NCBI RefSeq assembly: GCF_000274605.1
Contig: NZ_AKNV01000001.1
Location: forward strand, 124,001-188,000
DNA length: 64,000 bases
Source: Helicobacter pylori NQ4053
GTDB taxonomy: Bacteria > Campylobacterota > Campylobacteria > Campylobacterales > Helicobacteraceae
Direction: 5' to 3'
Within the stretch, counting starts at the first letter, position 1; every line of letters starts with the position of its first letter. Position numbers and translations under genes: made by a program. The notes below the pieces were generated by a model. It saw only the letters and a list, made by a program, of their open reading frames with translations. It searched no databases and had not been told where the DNA came from. Shown in pieces: positions 28,756 to 37,882 of this stretch.

Positions 28756-30129
28756 TCAATTCGCATTCAAAGGGCTTGAAGTTTTATTGACAAAATCTTT
28801 CAAATCGCTCATTCCAAGCACCCTATCAATCAATAATTTCTTTTTAGAAAACGCCCCATTATGTTCTTCTGCTAACCATAATGAAGTGATCACCACGCCT
28901 CCTATTTTATGGCTCAAGGTTTTAAAATGCTTTTGGGTTTGCACCGACCAAATGCTGTGAGCGACTATCGCTTGATGGTTGTGTGCGCCTAAATAGAGCA
29001 TGATATGCCCTTTTAAATAGATGAGCGTTCCAAAAGGCGTGGCGTTTTTAAGGATGTAGTTTTCTTTTTCTTTGGCTTTCATAGAGCTTAAATCCACATA
29101 ATTGTTCGCATAACGGCTTTGCGCGTAGGAATTTCTGGGGAGCAAAATACCAAAATTAGCAAAACTATCCCTAGTGAAAGCCGAGCAATCCCTATTACCC
29201 AATAGCCCACCCCAGCCGTATTTTTGCCCTAGCATGGTGTCTATAAAATACGCCATGTTCTCGCTGTTAAAAGCCTTAGGGAAAACAAAAAAATCCTTTT
29301 CTTCTAAGATCACGCTTTGTAAAGTCGCATAGCCCTTAGCGTCTCTCAAAAAACCATAGGCTTTCAATTCCTTTTTTTGGGGTTTTTGAGGCGTGTTTTG
29401 ACTTTGGGGGATGAGAGCGAACAATTCGCCCACCCTAGCGTTGGTGTAAAAATCCCCATAGTCTGTATAAAGGGGGATTTTATCTTTTATAGGCATGACA
29501 TAATTTTTAAGCTTGGTTAAAAGCTCTATGTCTTTATCGCGCATATAGGCTAAATCGCTAACTTTGATCCAGCCATAAACAAAACTGCTTTGAATGTGGG
29601 CGTAAGTTTTATCCGTGTTGAAATGCGTGACTAAAACCGGCGTGCCTTGAAAAATCAGCGAATTTTGATACCTGTCAAAGGGATAGCCTTTTTGAGAAAG
29701 GTAATAAGGCTTGTTAGTAGGCACAGCCCTTACATCGCTATCTCGCACCACAACAGCCTTAATCTTAGCGCTTGGGTAATGCTCAATATCCATGCTTTTA
29801 ATAAGTGCATCATTGAAAGCTTTTGCGTTGGGTTTTAGATCTTCGCCATAACCGGTGGATTTATTCATCTCCTTAAGGATCCAAAACACTTCTTTTTTAT
29901 TGCTTTTGATTTTCGCATCTAGCCATGGGGAATACCACGCTTTGAGATAGCTCTCTTTTAGGTTTTCTCTTAACGCTTGGGGGTCAATGCTTTGGTTATT
30001 ATGACTGCCATTTTGAGAGCTTGCAAGATAGCTTGAAGCCTCTTGGGGCAAGGATAAATCTTTGAGCGTGAAATCCTTTTTCATGCAACCCACAAACAAA
30101 AACAAGAAAACTACAAGAAAATAACGCAT
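28756..30129 (-). CDS. NlpC/P60 family lipoprotein with SH3-like domains
   Basis: This 457-residue protein starts with a lipoprotein signal, RYFLVVFLFLFVGC (Cys15). The middle holds SH3b-like beta segments (SSFVYGWIKVSDLAYM, about 183-198). The C-terminal NlpC/P60 peptidase domain has catalytic Cys in GNRDCSAFTRDSF (about 312-324) and the His region KGHIMLYLGAHNHQ (about 372-385). Such enzymes cut peptidoglycan stem peptides in the periplasm. It lies just before rpoD's end on the same strand (HP0087 position). The exact bond cut is not visible. Confidence 0.8.
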   Translation of the reverse strand: MRYFLVVFLFLFVGCMKKDFTLKDLSLPQEASSYLASSQNGSHNNQSIDPQALRENLKESYLKAWYSPWLDAKIKSNKKEVFWILKEMNKSTGYGEDLKPNAKAFNDALIKSMDIEHYPSAKIKAVVVRDSDVRAVPTNKPYYLSQKGYPFDRYQNSLIFQGTPVLVTHFNTDKTYAHIQSSFVYGWIKVSDLAYMRDKDIELLTKLKNYVMPIKDKIPLYTDYGDFYTNARVGELFALIPQSQNTPQKPQKKELKAYGFLRDAKGYATLQSVILEEKDFFVFPKAFNSENMAYFIDTMLGQKYGWGGLLGNRDCSAFTRDSFANFGILLPRNSYAQSRYANNYVDLSSMKAKEKENYILKNATPFGTLIYLKGHIMLYLGAHNHQAIVAHSIWSVQTQKHFKTLSHKIGGVVITSLWLAEEHNGAFSKKKLLIDRVLGMSDLKDFVNKTSSPLNAN

Positions 30130-30149
30130 GCTTTAGAGAAACCTTAACA

Positions 30150-32168
30150 TCAAATACGCAAATAGTTTCTTAAAATGCGCCCGTATTGCGGGCTTCTCAA
30201 TTTTTTGATCGCAGAGCTTTCAATCTGGCGCACCCTTTCTCTAGTAACATTCAATTCCTTGCCGATTTCTTCTAAAGTTCGATCGCTTTCATCGTCCAAA
30301 AGCCCAAAACGCATGCGGATCACCGCTTTTTCTCGCTCATTCAACTGATCCAAAACGCTTTCAATCTGGGCTTTTAAATCTTCGCGCATGATGTGATCAA
30401 TGGAGCTAACGATATTTTTGTCTTCCACGAAATCCCCAAATTTGCCGTCATCATCATTGCCGACTGGGGTTTCTAAACTGATAGGCTCTTTAGTAACCTT
30501 AATCACATTCTTCACTTTATCTAACGAAAGCCCCACTTCTTCAGCCACCACTTCCAAATCAGGCTCTTTGCCGGTTTCTTGAATGTGTTTGCGCATGACT
30601 TTATTGATGCGATTGATCGTGTCAATCATGTGAATGGGGATGCGGATAGTGCGGGCTTGATCGGCTATGGCTCTGCTGATAGCTTGTTTGATCCACCAGG
30701 TTGCATAGGTAGAAAACTTGAAGCCCTTTTCATGCTCAAACTTATCCACCGCTTTCATCAAGCCAATATTACCCTCTTGAATCAAATCCAAGAATGGTAA
30801 GCCTCTGCTCGTGAATCGTTTAGCGATGCTCACCACCAACCTTAAATTGGATTTAGCCATTTTGTTTTTAGCGCGATCAGAAATCAATTTCCCTCTTTTG
30901 ATTTGCTCTAAAATTTCTTTTAGCTTGTTAGGGGCTAAATCAAAGCCTTCTTCGCTCGCTTCTTTAGTCAAAAAGAGTTTTTTGAGATCCATATACACGC
31001 TCACCATAGTCGCTTCTGGCACTTGAGCGATAATGTCTTCTTTAGTCATGTTAGTGATATTGGCAAGGATTTTTTTATGGTTAGCGATGAGAGTGTCATT
31101 GAATAAGGGCAGTTTGTATTCCAAGCGTTTCAACTCTTTTTCAAACCCATCGCCGCTCTTTAAAGTGGTCTCCATCGTTTTGACTAATTCATTAATCAGT
31201 TTGCTGGTAGGCTCTAAATCATAGAGTCTGTCTTTGAGCGTTTGGCGTTTGTAAGCTAGGGTCAATGAACGCACCAATTCGTCTTCTTTTTCATCTATGG
31301 GGGCTTCAAGGGCTTTAAGCCATTCTTTTTTAGCCTTGTCTAGGGCTTTAAAGCTTTCTTGAACCTTTTCTACGCGCTTCTTGTCTTTTTCAGAAACGAC
31401 TTTTTTCCTTTCTTCGTTTTCTTCATCTTCTTCGCTGTCGTCATCTTTTTTAGAATCGCTCACGCTATTTTCATCGTCATCATCAAAGCTCCTAAAAAGC
31501 TCTTTAACCCTTCTTTCACGATTGATTAAAGCGTCTTTATACGCATAGATAAAATCAATCAAATACGGCACCGAGCAAATCGCGTCTAAAATAATGTCTT
31601 CGCCCAAGCGGATTTGCTTGCTCAATTCAATCTCTTCATCTTTGCTTAAAAGTTTTATATCCCCCATCTCGCGCAAATACATGCGCACCGGGCTATCGCT
31701 TCTGCTCCACTCTAAAAAATCCTTTTCTTTCAAAAAGTCATAGCCATCCTCTAATTCCTCATCTAAAACTTTTTGCTTTTCTTCAGTTTTTTTAATCTTG
31801 TCAATTGCATTGAGTTTTTTAGCGTATTCTGAAGAGCTGACTAATTTCTTTTGGTATTTTTGGCACAATTCTTTGATTTTTTTGACTTGGACTAGAGTGG
31901 GGACTTTCGTGCTGATTTGAATGATAGACTCATAAGAAACGCAATCGCTTAAGGAATTGGCGAACAATTCTTCTAACGCTTCATTGAAACTAAGCTTTTT
32001 AACAGGAACAGGTTCTTTCGCTTTGCTTTCTTTGGCTTTAGCTTCTTTAATTTTGCTTTCTTTGATTTTATTTTCTTTGGCTTTATTGTTTTCTTTAGTT
32101 TTATTTTCTTGTGCGGCTTCTGCTTTGGCTTTTTTGGGGGCTTTTTCTTCGTTGGCTTTCTTTTTCAT
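30150..32168 (-). CDS. rpoD: RNA polymerase sigma-80 (RpoD)
   Basis: From [15 protein letters not shown] the protein has 672 residues. The longer ORF adds 13 residues that look non-native. The N-terminus is a Lys/Ala/Glu-rich repeat ([14 protein letters not shown]). Region 1.2 is at [18 protein letters not shown], regions 2.3-2.4 at [20 protein letters not shown], region 3 after [13 protein letters not shown], and region 4.2 helix-turn-helix at [20 protein letters not shown]. It is the housekeeping sigma factor. H. pylori has only two others, FliA and RpoN. Confidence 0.95.
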   Translation of the reverse strand: MKKKANEEKAPKKAKAEAAQENKTKENNKAKENKIKESKIKEAKAKESKAKEPVPVKKLSFNEALEELFANSLSDCVSYESIIQISTKVPTLVQVKKIKELCQKYQKKLVSSSEYAKKLNAIDKIKKTEEKQKVLDEELEDGYDFLKEKDFLEWSRSDSPVRMYLREMGDIKLLSKDEEIELSKQIRLGEDIILDAICSVPYLIDFIYAYKDALINRERRVKELFRSFDDDDENSVSDSKKDDDSEEDEENEERKKVVSEKDKKRVEKVQESFKALDKAKKEWLKALEAPIDEKEDELVRSLTLAYKRQTLKDRLYDLEPTSKLINELVKTMETTLKSGDGFEKELKRLEYKLPLFNDTLIANHKKILANITNMTKEDIIAQVPEATMVSVYMDLKKLFLTKEASEEGFDLAPNKLKEILEQIKRGKLISDRAKNKMAKSNLRLVVSIAKRFTSRGLPFLDLIQEGNIGLMKAVDKFEHEKGFKFSTYATWWIKQAISRAIADQARTIRIPIHMIDTINRINKVMRKHIQETGKEPDLEVVAEEVGLSLDKVKNVIKVTKEPISLETPVGNDDDGKFGDFVEDKNIVSSIDHIMREDLKAQIESVLDQLNEREKAVIRMRFGLLDDESDRTLEEIGKELNVTRERVRQIESSAIKKLRSPQYGRILRNYLRI

Positions 32169-32362
32169 TGGACACTCCATAAAATAAGAACCCATGCTTT
32201 CAATCAAAAGTTAGGTCCATAAGATAAGATACACCTAATCCTTTGTTATTTTACTAAAAAATAGCTTAAATTCTAATTATAAAATGAGTTTAAAATAAAA
32301 TTTAAAACCCCCATTTTTTAAAAAATAGGGTTTTAATTGTTTGCGTTTAATAAAAACAAACC

Positions 32363-33058
32363 TTAAAGCTTATCCACCATGCTTTTTAGAAATTTCGCTG
32401 AAGTTTGAGCGCTTTTTTCTAAAAACGCATCAAAGCTCATGTTAGCTTCCTCATCAGCGTTATCGCTAATGCTCCTTAACACACAGCATGGCACGCCAAA
32501 TTTTTGGCACACAAACGCCACGCTCGCCCCCTCCATTTCCACCGCGCTCGCTTTAAACTCGCTAACTAAAAATTCTTTCCTCTCTTTGCTATGCACAAAC
32601 TGATCGCCTGATGCGATGACGCCTTCTTTGAGCGCGATATGTTGCTCATTAGCGACTTTTTTAGCTAAAGCGTTTAAACTTTCGCTCGTTTCAATAAAAA
32701 TCGCGCTTTCTGGGATGAACCCTAAAGGGTGGTTAAACGCGCTCAAATCCACATCATGCTGGACTAATTGAATAGCCACTAACAAATCATTGATTTTTAA
32801 GTCTTTAATTAAGCTTCCAGCCACCCCGCTAAAAAGCACCTTTTGAACGCCAAACGCTAAAATCATGCTCGTTGTGGTTAAAGTGGAATGCACCTTGCCA
32901 ATCTTGCTATAAGCGACAATGATTTCCTTATTATGATAAACGCCTTTATGGAAAACATTCCCCCCTAAAGGGATCTCTTCAAAACCCACGCCAAACAATT
33001 CTAAAATAGGGGTTATTTCTTCTCTCATCGCCCCTAAAATGCCAATTTTTTGCACCAT
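32363..33058 (-). CDS. mtnN: Aminofutalosine / MTA/SAH nucleosidase
   Basis: This 231-residue enzyme has the family segments KIGILGAMREEI, VLFSGVAGSL and the substrate loop VEMEGASVAFVCQKFGVP with SDNADEEA (catalytic Asp). In H. pylori it cleaves 6-amino-6-deoxyfutalosine for menaquinone synthesis as well as methylthioadenosine and S-adenosylhomocysteine. The last reaction feeds LuxS, encoded further along. It lies ten bases after fabD on the same strand. Confidence 0.95.
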   Translation of the reverse strand: MVQKIGILGAMREEITPILELFGVGFEEIPLGGNVFHKGVYHNKEIIVAYSKIGKVHSTLTTTSMILAFGVQKVLFSGVAGSLIKDLKINDLLVAIQLVQHDVDLSAFNHPLGFIPESAIFIETSESLNALAKKVANEQHIALKEGVIASGDQFVHSKERKEFLVSEFKASAVEMEGASVAFVCQKFGVPCCVLRSISDNADEEANMSFDAFLEKSAQTSAKFLKSMVDKL

Positions 33059-33068
33059 TTTCTCCCCA

Positions 33069-33998
33069 TCACACGTATTCTTCTAAAAACTCAATGGCTT
33101 CATCAAGCCCTTTATTATCCCCCACGCTTATAGTTGGCTTGTTGCTCAATCGCTTGTTAAGCCCTTTTAACACACTCCCACAGCCTAATTCAAAAAAAAC
33201 ATCCACTCGGTCGTTGTTGGATTTCACGCAGTCTTGATAACGCACCGGCTGAGTGAGTTGCAAGCTCAACAATTCAACGGCTTTTGCTTTGTTGTGATAC
33301 GCTTCGTTAGTCGCATTGGAGATGATTTCAAAATGGAATTTATCTTTCAGGCTTTTTTCTAGCAATTCCTGGAATTTAAAAATCATAGGCTCTAAAAAAG
33401 GGCAATGGCTCGCCACGCTCATTTCTAAAAAAACCACTCTTTTAGCCCCCATTTCCTTTAAAGTCGGCTCTAGGGCTTTCAAATCGTCTTTAATCCCGGC
33501 TAAAACCACTTGCATGCCGCCATTGAAATTCGCGCACCACACGTTTTTGGTTCTTTGACACAAACTCAAAAGGCTTTCTTCAGAAACGCCCAAAACGACC
33601 ATCATGGAAGCGTCTTTATTCGCGCACGCTTCTTGCATCATTTTGCCTCTTTGGTGCGTGAGTTTAAGGGCTTTTTCAAAATCTAACGCCCCACTCAAAG
33701 ACACCGCGCTCACTTCGCCGAGCGAATGCCCTAAAGCAAAAACGGGTTTTAATCCTCCATTCACTTGCTTGTTGAGTAATTGGTAAGCGATATAGCTCAC
33801 TAAATAAATGGCAGGCTGGGTGTAAGCGCTCTCTTTTAAAAGCTCGTTTTCTTCAAAAAGCGTTTTTTTCATATCCACTTTAAGCGCATTAGAAGCCCTT
33901 TCAAACAATTCTTTAGCTAGGGTGTGGCTCTCATAGAATGATTTCCCCATTCCTATACATTGCGAGCCTTGCCCTGGAAATAATAGCGCGTATTGCAT
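33069..33998 (-). CDS. fabD: Malonyl-CoA:ACP transacylase
   Basis: This 309-residue enzyme loads malonate onto acyl carrier protein for fatty acid synthesis. Motifs: LLFPGQGSQCIGMGKSFYE at the start, the catalytic nucleophile ALGHSLGEVSAVSLSG (Ser about 91) and the active-site His in EMSVASHCPFLEP. It forms a two-gene unit with mtnN. Confidence 0.96.
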   Translation of the reverse strand: MQYALLFPGQGSQCIGMGKSFYESHTLAKELFERASNALKVDMKKTLFEENELLKESAYTQPAIYLVSYIAYQLLNKQVNGGLKPVFALGHSLGEVSAVSLSGALDFEKALKLTHQRGKMMQEACANKDASMMVVLGVSEESLLSLCQRTKNVWCANFNGGMQVVLAGIKDDLKALEPTLKEMGAKRVVFLEMSVASHCPFLEPMIFKFQELLEKSLKDKFHFEIISNATNEAYHNKAKAVELLSLQLTQPVRYQDCVKSNNDRVDVFFELGCGSVLKGLNKRLSNKPTISVGDNKGLDEAIEFLEEYV

Positions 33999-34127
33999 GG
34001 TGTTATCCTTTAAGTTTTATTAATCCATAATTTAAAATTGTAATATAAAAGCCCTTAGTTTTGTTTAGAAACCATTAAAGTTTAAGGTTTATTTTAACTT
34101 ATTTTTACTATAATTCTACTTTTTAAA

Positions 34128-34219
34128 GGACAGGTGGGTGAGTTGGCTGAAACCACATCCCTGCTAAGGATGCGTAGCCGTCAAGGTTACCGAGGGTTCG
34201 AATCCCTCCCTGTCCGCCA
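34128..34219 (+). tRNA. tRNA-Ser (anticodon GCT)
   Basis: This is a long class II tRNA with acceptor GGACAGG/CCTGTCC, anticodon stem CATCC/GGATG with loop CTGCTAA (GCT, serine), an extended variable arm (CGTAGCCGTCAAGGTTACCG), T-arm AGGG TTCGAAT CCCT and encoded GCCA. A TATAATT -10 sequence lies just upstream near 34110. Confidence 0.94.
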
Positions 34220-34435
34220 GCCTTTTTGCCTTTAAAAACTTTTTGTTTAGAATGTATTAACGAGACACCATAGTTTCTAAGCATTCCTTTTACGACACTC
34301 CTTTTACAGATTTTACAAATACAAATTTTAGGTTGGGTGAAGAGAGACACCCAGCCTAAAACCTATAAGGGTTGCGGTATTTTCAAACATTTTGAGTATA
34401 ATTGCTTCTGCTCATAACCACAAAAAAGAAAGAAC
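34220..34435. other. Intergenic region with a strong 14-base-pair hairpin
   Basis: TTTTAGGTTGGGTG (34326-34339) pairs with CACCCAGCCTAAAA (34348-34361) around an AAGAGAGA loop. The U-run for a terminator is weak on both strands. It sits between the tRNA and hrgA and could end the tRNA transcript or mark a recombination boundary. TATAATT near 34398-34404 is a likely -10 for hrgA. Confidence 0.5.
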
Positions 34436-35437
34436 ATGATTTATAGAGAATTAGCTAAAAAAGTTTTAGAACAAGCAGAGAGGCCTTTGAAACCTAAAGA
34501 AATTTGGGAGATAGCTTGTGGAATGGGATTGGATAAAGAACGCCCAAGCATAGGAAAAACACCTTGGTCCACACTTGGAAGTGATCTTGGTAAAGATAAG
34601 AAGCAATTCTATGTTGCACGCAAAGAGGGAGGAGCCTTTTTCTATTGGCTCAAATCTCGTGAAAGAGAATTTCCACCACAAGAAACCCCAGATTCCAAAG
34701 AAGAAGATGATGAACAGAGCGAGTGTTCAGACACAGCCGAAAAACAAAAAACCTCTTTTGATGAAAAGGAAAAGGAAAGGGATTTACACCCACTACTTGT
34801 GAAATTCCTTAATGAAGATCCAAATTTCAAGCTTCTATGTAAAACTATCCACCATGAAAAGTGTCGTAAAGACAAAAAAGGCAAGTGTGAGTGGAATTAT
34901 CCTGACATCGTGGGCGTGTATTTTCCCTACAATAAATATTTTCCCTATAATAAATACCAACAAGAAACTTTGAAATTTTTACAGCATACCGGTCAAAAAA
35001 GACACAAGCTTTTTTCCTTTGAGCTTAAAATCAGGATTAATTTTTCCAATCTGAAAGAAAGCTATTTTCAAACGGTGAGCAATTCTACTTGGGCTAATGA
35101 GGGGTATTTGGTGGTTTTTGAAGAGATTGAAGATAAAGTTTTGGGCGAATTAAGGCGGCTCAGCCAAAGCTTTGGTATAGGGGTTATCAAGCTAGAATCT
35201 GAGATTTCAAACTCCAAAATCTTGTTGCCAGCTAAAGAAAGGGAGATTGATATACCCACACTTAACATGCTTATAGAACAAAGTCCGGGGGATTTTAAGC
35301 CTTTTATGGAAAAGATTAACAAGCAAATTGAAAAAGGACTTGATACGGCAGTGGATATGGGGGAGTTTTTTGATGAAGTGCTTGATGATGAAGCAATACA
35401 AAAACACATTAAAGATAAAGGCATTAAAGCAGAATAA
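34436..35437 (+). CDS. hrgA: HrgA-type protein: HARE-HTH plus PD-(D/E)xK-like domain
   Basis: This is a 333-residue protein. Residues about 1-73 form a HARE-HTH domain (YRELAKKVLEQAERPLKPKE, then TPWSTLGSDL and KEGGAFFYWL), found in restriction and chromatin proteins. After an acidic linker, residues about 120-250 hold a likely nuclease core: PDIVGVYF, then FSFELKIRINFSN, giving the E-x-K pattern, and GYLVVFE. The locus beside the GATC methyltransferase is known to carry either hpyIIIR or hrgA, which replaces it. The domain content fits hrgA. Nuclease activity is not proven. Stop and next start are three bases apart. Confidence 0.75.
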   Translation: MIYRELAKKVLEQAERPLKPKEIWEIACGMGLDKERPSIGKTPWSTLGSDLGKDKKQFYVARKEGGAFFYWLKSREREFPPQETPDSKEEDDEQSECSDTAEKQKTSFDEKEKERDLHPLLVKFLNEDPNFKLLCKTIHHEKCRKDKKGKCEWNYPDIVGVYFPYNKYFPYNKYQQETLKFLQHTGQKRHKLFSFELKIRINFSNLKESYFQTVSNSTWANEGYLVVFEEIEDKVLGELRRLSQSFGIGVIKLESEISNSKILLPAKEREIDIPTLNMLIEQSPGDFKPFMEKINKQIEKGLDTAVDMGEFFDEVLDDEAIQKHIKDKGIKAE

Positions 35438-35440
35438 AAA

Positions 35441-36265
35441 ATGGGAGCGTCTTATCTTTCTTGTCCCATTTTTAAAAGCACAGACGAGCTTTTCACCCTT
35501 TATCAAGGGGATTGTAATGAGGTTTTGCCCCAATTTGAAAACCAGTTTGATTTGATTTTTGCTGATCCGCCTTATTTCCTTTCTAATGACGGCTTAAGCA
35601 TACAAAGCGGTAAGATTGTGAGCGTCAATAAAGGCGATTGGGATAAAGAAAATGGGATTAACGATATTGATGAGTTTAATCACCAGTGGATAAACAACGC
35701 CAAAAAGGCTTTAAAAAACACAGGAAGCCTTTTAATCAGCGGGACTTACCACAACCTTTTTTCTTTGGGGCACATTTTACAAAAATTGGATTTTAAGATT
35801 TTAAACCTCATCACTTGGCAAAAAACCAACCCTCCCCCCAATTTCAGCTGCCGTTATTTGACGCATTCCGCTGAGCAAATCATTTGGGCGAGGAAAAGCC
35901 GCAAGCACAAGCATGTTTTTAACTATGAGGTTTTAAAAAAGATCAATAATGATAAACAAATGCGCGATGTGTGGAGCTTCCCAGCGATCGCGCCTTGGGA
36001 AAAAATTAATGGCAAGCACCCCACTCAAAAACCTCTCGCTTTATTAGTGCGCTTGCTTTTAATGGCGAGCGATAAAAATTCTCTCATTGGCGATCCTTTT
36101 AGCGGGAGCTCTACCACAGGCATTGCGGCCAATCTTTTGAAAAGGGAATTTATCGGCATAGAAAAAGAAAGCGAATTTATCAAAATATCCATGAACAGAA
36201 AATTAGAATTAGACGCTCGCTATAAAGAAATCCGATCTAAAATCAAAGATTTAAACCACCAGTAA
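35441..36265 (+). CDS. hpyIIIM: Type II adenine methyltransferase (M.HpyIII, GATC-type)
   Basis: This 274-residue enzyme shows catalytic motif IV FADPPYF (about 41-47) before the S-adenosylmethionine motif I GDPFSGSSTTGIAAN (about 219-233). That order marks the beta class of N6-adenine/N4-cytosine methyltransferases. The C-terminal KHPTQKPLAL is motif-X-like. Locus context (HP0092) assigns GATC adenine methylation. Sequence specificity cannot be read from the protein alone. Confidence 0.82.
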   Translation: MGASYLSCPIFKSTDELFTLYQGDCNEVLPQFENQFDLIFADPPYFLSNDGLSIQSGKIVSVNKGDWDKENGINDIDEFNHQWINNAKKALKNTGSLLISGTYHNLFSLGHILQKLDFKILNLITWQKTNPPPNFSCRYLTHSAEQIIWARKSRKHKHVFNYEVLKKINNDKQMRDVWSFPAIAPWEKINGKHPTQKPLALLVRLLLMASDKNSLIGDPFSGSSTTGIAANLLKREFIGIEKESEFIKISMNRKLELDARYKEIRSKIKDLNHQ

Positions 36266-36285
36266 AGCCCCTTTTTTAAGCCGCT

Positions 36286-36726
36286 TTAAGCGTTATACTT
36301 TTGGGATTTTACCTCAAAATGGGATTCTATTTTCACCCATTCCTTACAAAGGATATTCTCATGCCCAAAAAGCCAGTGTTTAGGGCCAATAATGATTTTT
36401 TCTGGATTGTTTATCAAATAAGCCGCCCACCAACTATAAGTGCTATTAGCGATAATGCCATGCTGACAAGATTGCATGAGCAGCATGTCCCAATACGCCT
36501 CTTCTTCTTTATCTCTAGTGGTCATGTCCATAAAAGGGTAGCCAAGATCAAGGTTTTGCGTGAATTCTAAGTCTTCGCAAAACACAAAAAGCTCCATGTT
36601 TGGCACGCGCTTTGCCATATACTCAAGCGCCTTTTTTTGATAATCAATACCAAGCTGACAGCCAATCCCCACATAATCCCCTCTTCTTATATGCACAAAC
36701 ACGCTGTTTTTAGCGGCTAAAATCAA
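36286..36726 (-). pseudogene. futC: FutC C-terminal part, out of frame
   Basis: This 146-codon frame carries the second half of the alpha-1,2-fucosyltransferase, including the donor-site motif VFVHIRRGDYVG and the conserved STYSWWAAYL. It is not in frame with the N-terminal half at the present C-tract length. Full-length enzyme makes Lewis Y and H antigens on LPS by adding fucose to galactose. Expression needs a change in the C-tract or ribosomal frameshifting. Confidence 0.85.
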
Positions 36727-37184
36727 AGAAAGCTTGCGGTGGTATTCTTCCTCTTTTTTTTTATTATTTCCATTTTCTGGGGGGGGGGTAGGGTGAAGGT
36801 TTGCTTGATTAAAGGGGATATAGCATCAAAATATCGTGGATCTTGGAAATAGCCAAAAAAATAAGTCAAGCGGCTTGGTTTTAACAATTCAGGCTCGTAT
36901 TCAAAAACGATTTCTTGACTCACCCTATCAAACCCCATGCATTTGAGCGCCTCTCTTACTAGCTTGGGGAGGTGTTGCATTTTAGCCACAGCGATTTCTT
37001 TTTCACTCGCATAGGGCAAATCAATAGGGAAAAGCTCCAATTGCATTTTCCTATTGCTCCAATCAAAAGAAGTAATATCCAATAGCACGGGCGTATTAAG
37101 GTGTTTTTGCAAACTTTTAGCGAAAGCGTATTGGAACATTTGATTCCCAAGCCCCCCACAAATTTGTACCACCTTAAAAGCCAT
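36723..37184 (-). pseudogene. futC: FutC N-terminal part, ends after a C10 tract
   Basis: The start MAFKVVQICGGLGNQMFQYAF is the family-11 fucosyltransferase signature. Reading through ten C gives LPPPQKMEI and then a stop after 153 residues. Eight or eleven C would continue into the downstream frame (PENGNNKKKEEEYHRKLSLI). A nine-A run follows the C-tract. Published work on this gene describes slippage and a -1 ribosomal frameshift signal there. The gene is therefore phase-OFF as written. Confidence 0.9.
36779..36788 (-). repeat. futC poly-C phase-variation tract (C10 on the coding strand)
   Basis: Ten consecutive G lie on the plus strand within the futC coding region. Tract length decides which frame is read downstream. 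Confidence 0.9.
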
Positions 37185-37279
37185 TCAATCCCTTTATATT
37201 TTCAAATAAAACGCCTATTTTGGCCAACTTTAAAGCCCTTTTTCAATAAAAGCCCAAAAAGCGGAATAACGCTTTCAAA

Positions 37280-37810
37280 TCATTTGAATTTTTTATTGGA
37301 AAAAGACGCGTATGAGGGTTCTAGCAAGCGTTCTTGGTATTCTAAAAGAATCCTGTCTTCGCTATTGAGCGAGTAGGCTTCATCGTATTTGCGCTTGATG
37401 ATGCCCTTTAAAATGGTGTATTGGACCTGGTATTTATCTTCTTTAAGCATTTCATCCACTAAAGCGTAAAGCTGGATGTCTTGAATGAGTAAATCTGAAA
37501 TTTTAACGCTCTCTTTATCAAACAATTCTTCATTAGTGCAATATTCATTCACTAAAATAAGCACCCGGTCATACACATCCGATGCGATTTTAGCGTTTAG
37601 GGTTCTATAAATGTAATCTTTGATTTTTTTGAGCTGCTCTTCTAAATCTTCACTGGCCTTGCTCGCTAAGGCTAGAATGCTTAAAATTTGAACCAGAGTC
37701 ATCATTTTATGGCTTAAAGAACGGGTGCGCCATTTAATGAGAAGGCGCATGAAATAAGACATTTTGACAGAAAGGCTACAGGGGAGGGTGTTTTTCTTGG
37801 GTTTTGGCAT
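37280..37810 (-). CDS. Conserved hypothetical helical protein
   Basis: This 176-residue protein has a basic N-terminus (MPKPKKNTLPCSLSVK), a weakly hydrophobic helix (MMTLVQILSILALASKA, about 36-52) and helical charged segments after it. No family is recognised. It lies upstream of futC on the same strand with a gap of about 95 bases. It matches HP0095 by position. A start further in, such as Met36, is possible. Confidence 0.6.
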   Translation of the reverse strand: MPKPKKNTLPCSLSVKMSYFMRLLIKWRTRSLSHKMMTLVQILSILALASKASEDLEEQLKKIKDYIYRTLNAKIASDVYDRVLILVNEYCTNEELFDKESVKISDLLIQDIQLYALVDEMLKEDKYQVQYTILKGIIKRKYDEAYSLNSEDRILLEYQERLLEPSYASFSNKKFK

Positions 37811-37882
37811 GCTTAGTTTCTTTTAAAAAAGGATTTTGTGGTTTAATTATATAATTTTAAAACTAATTCTAGGAGTAAAGAG

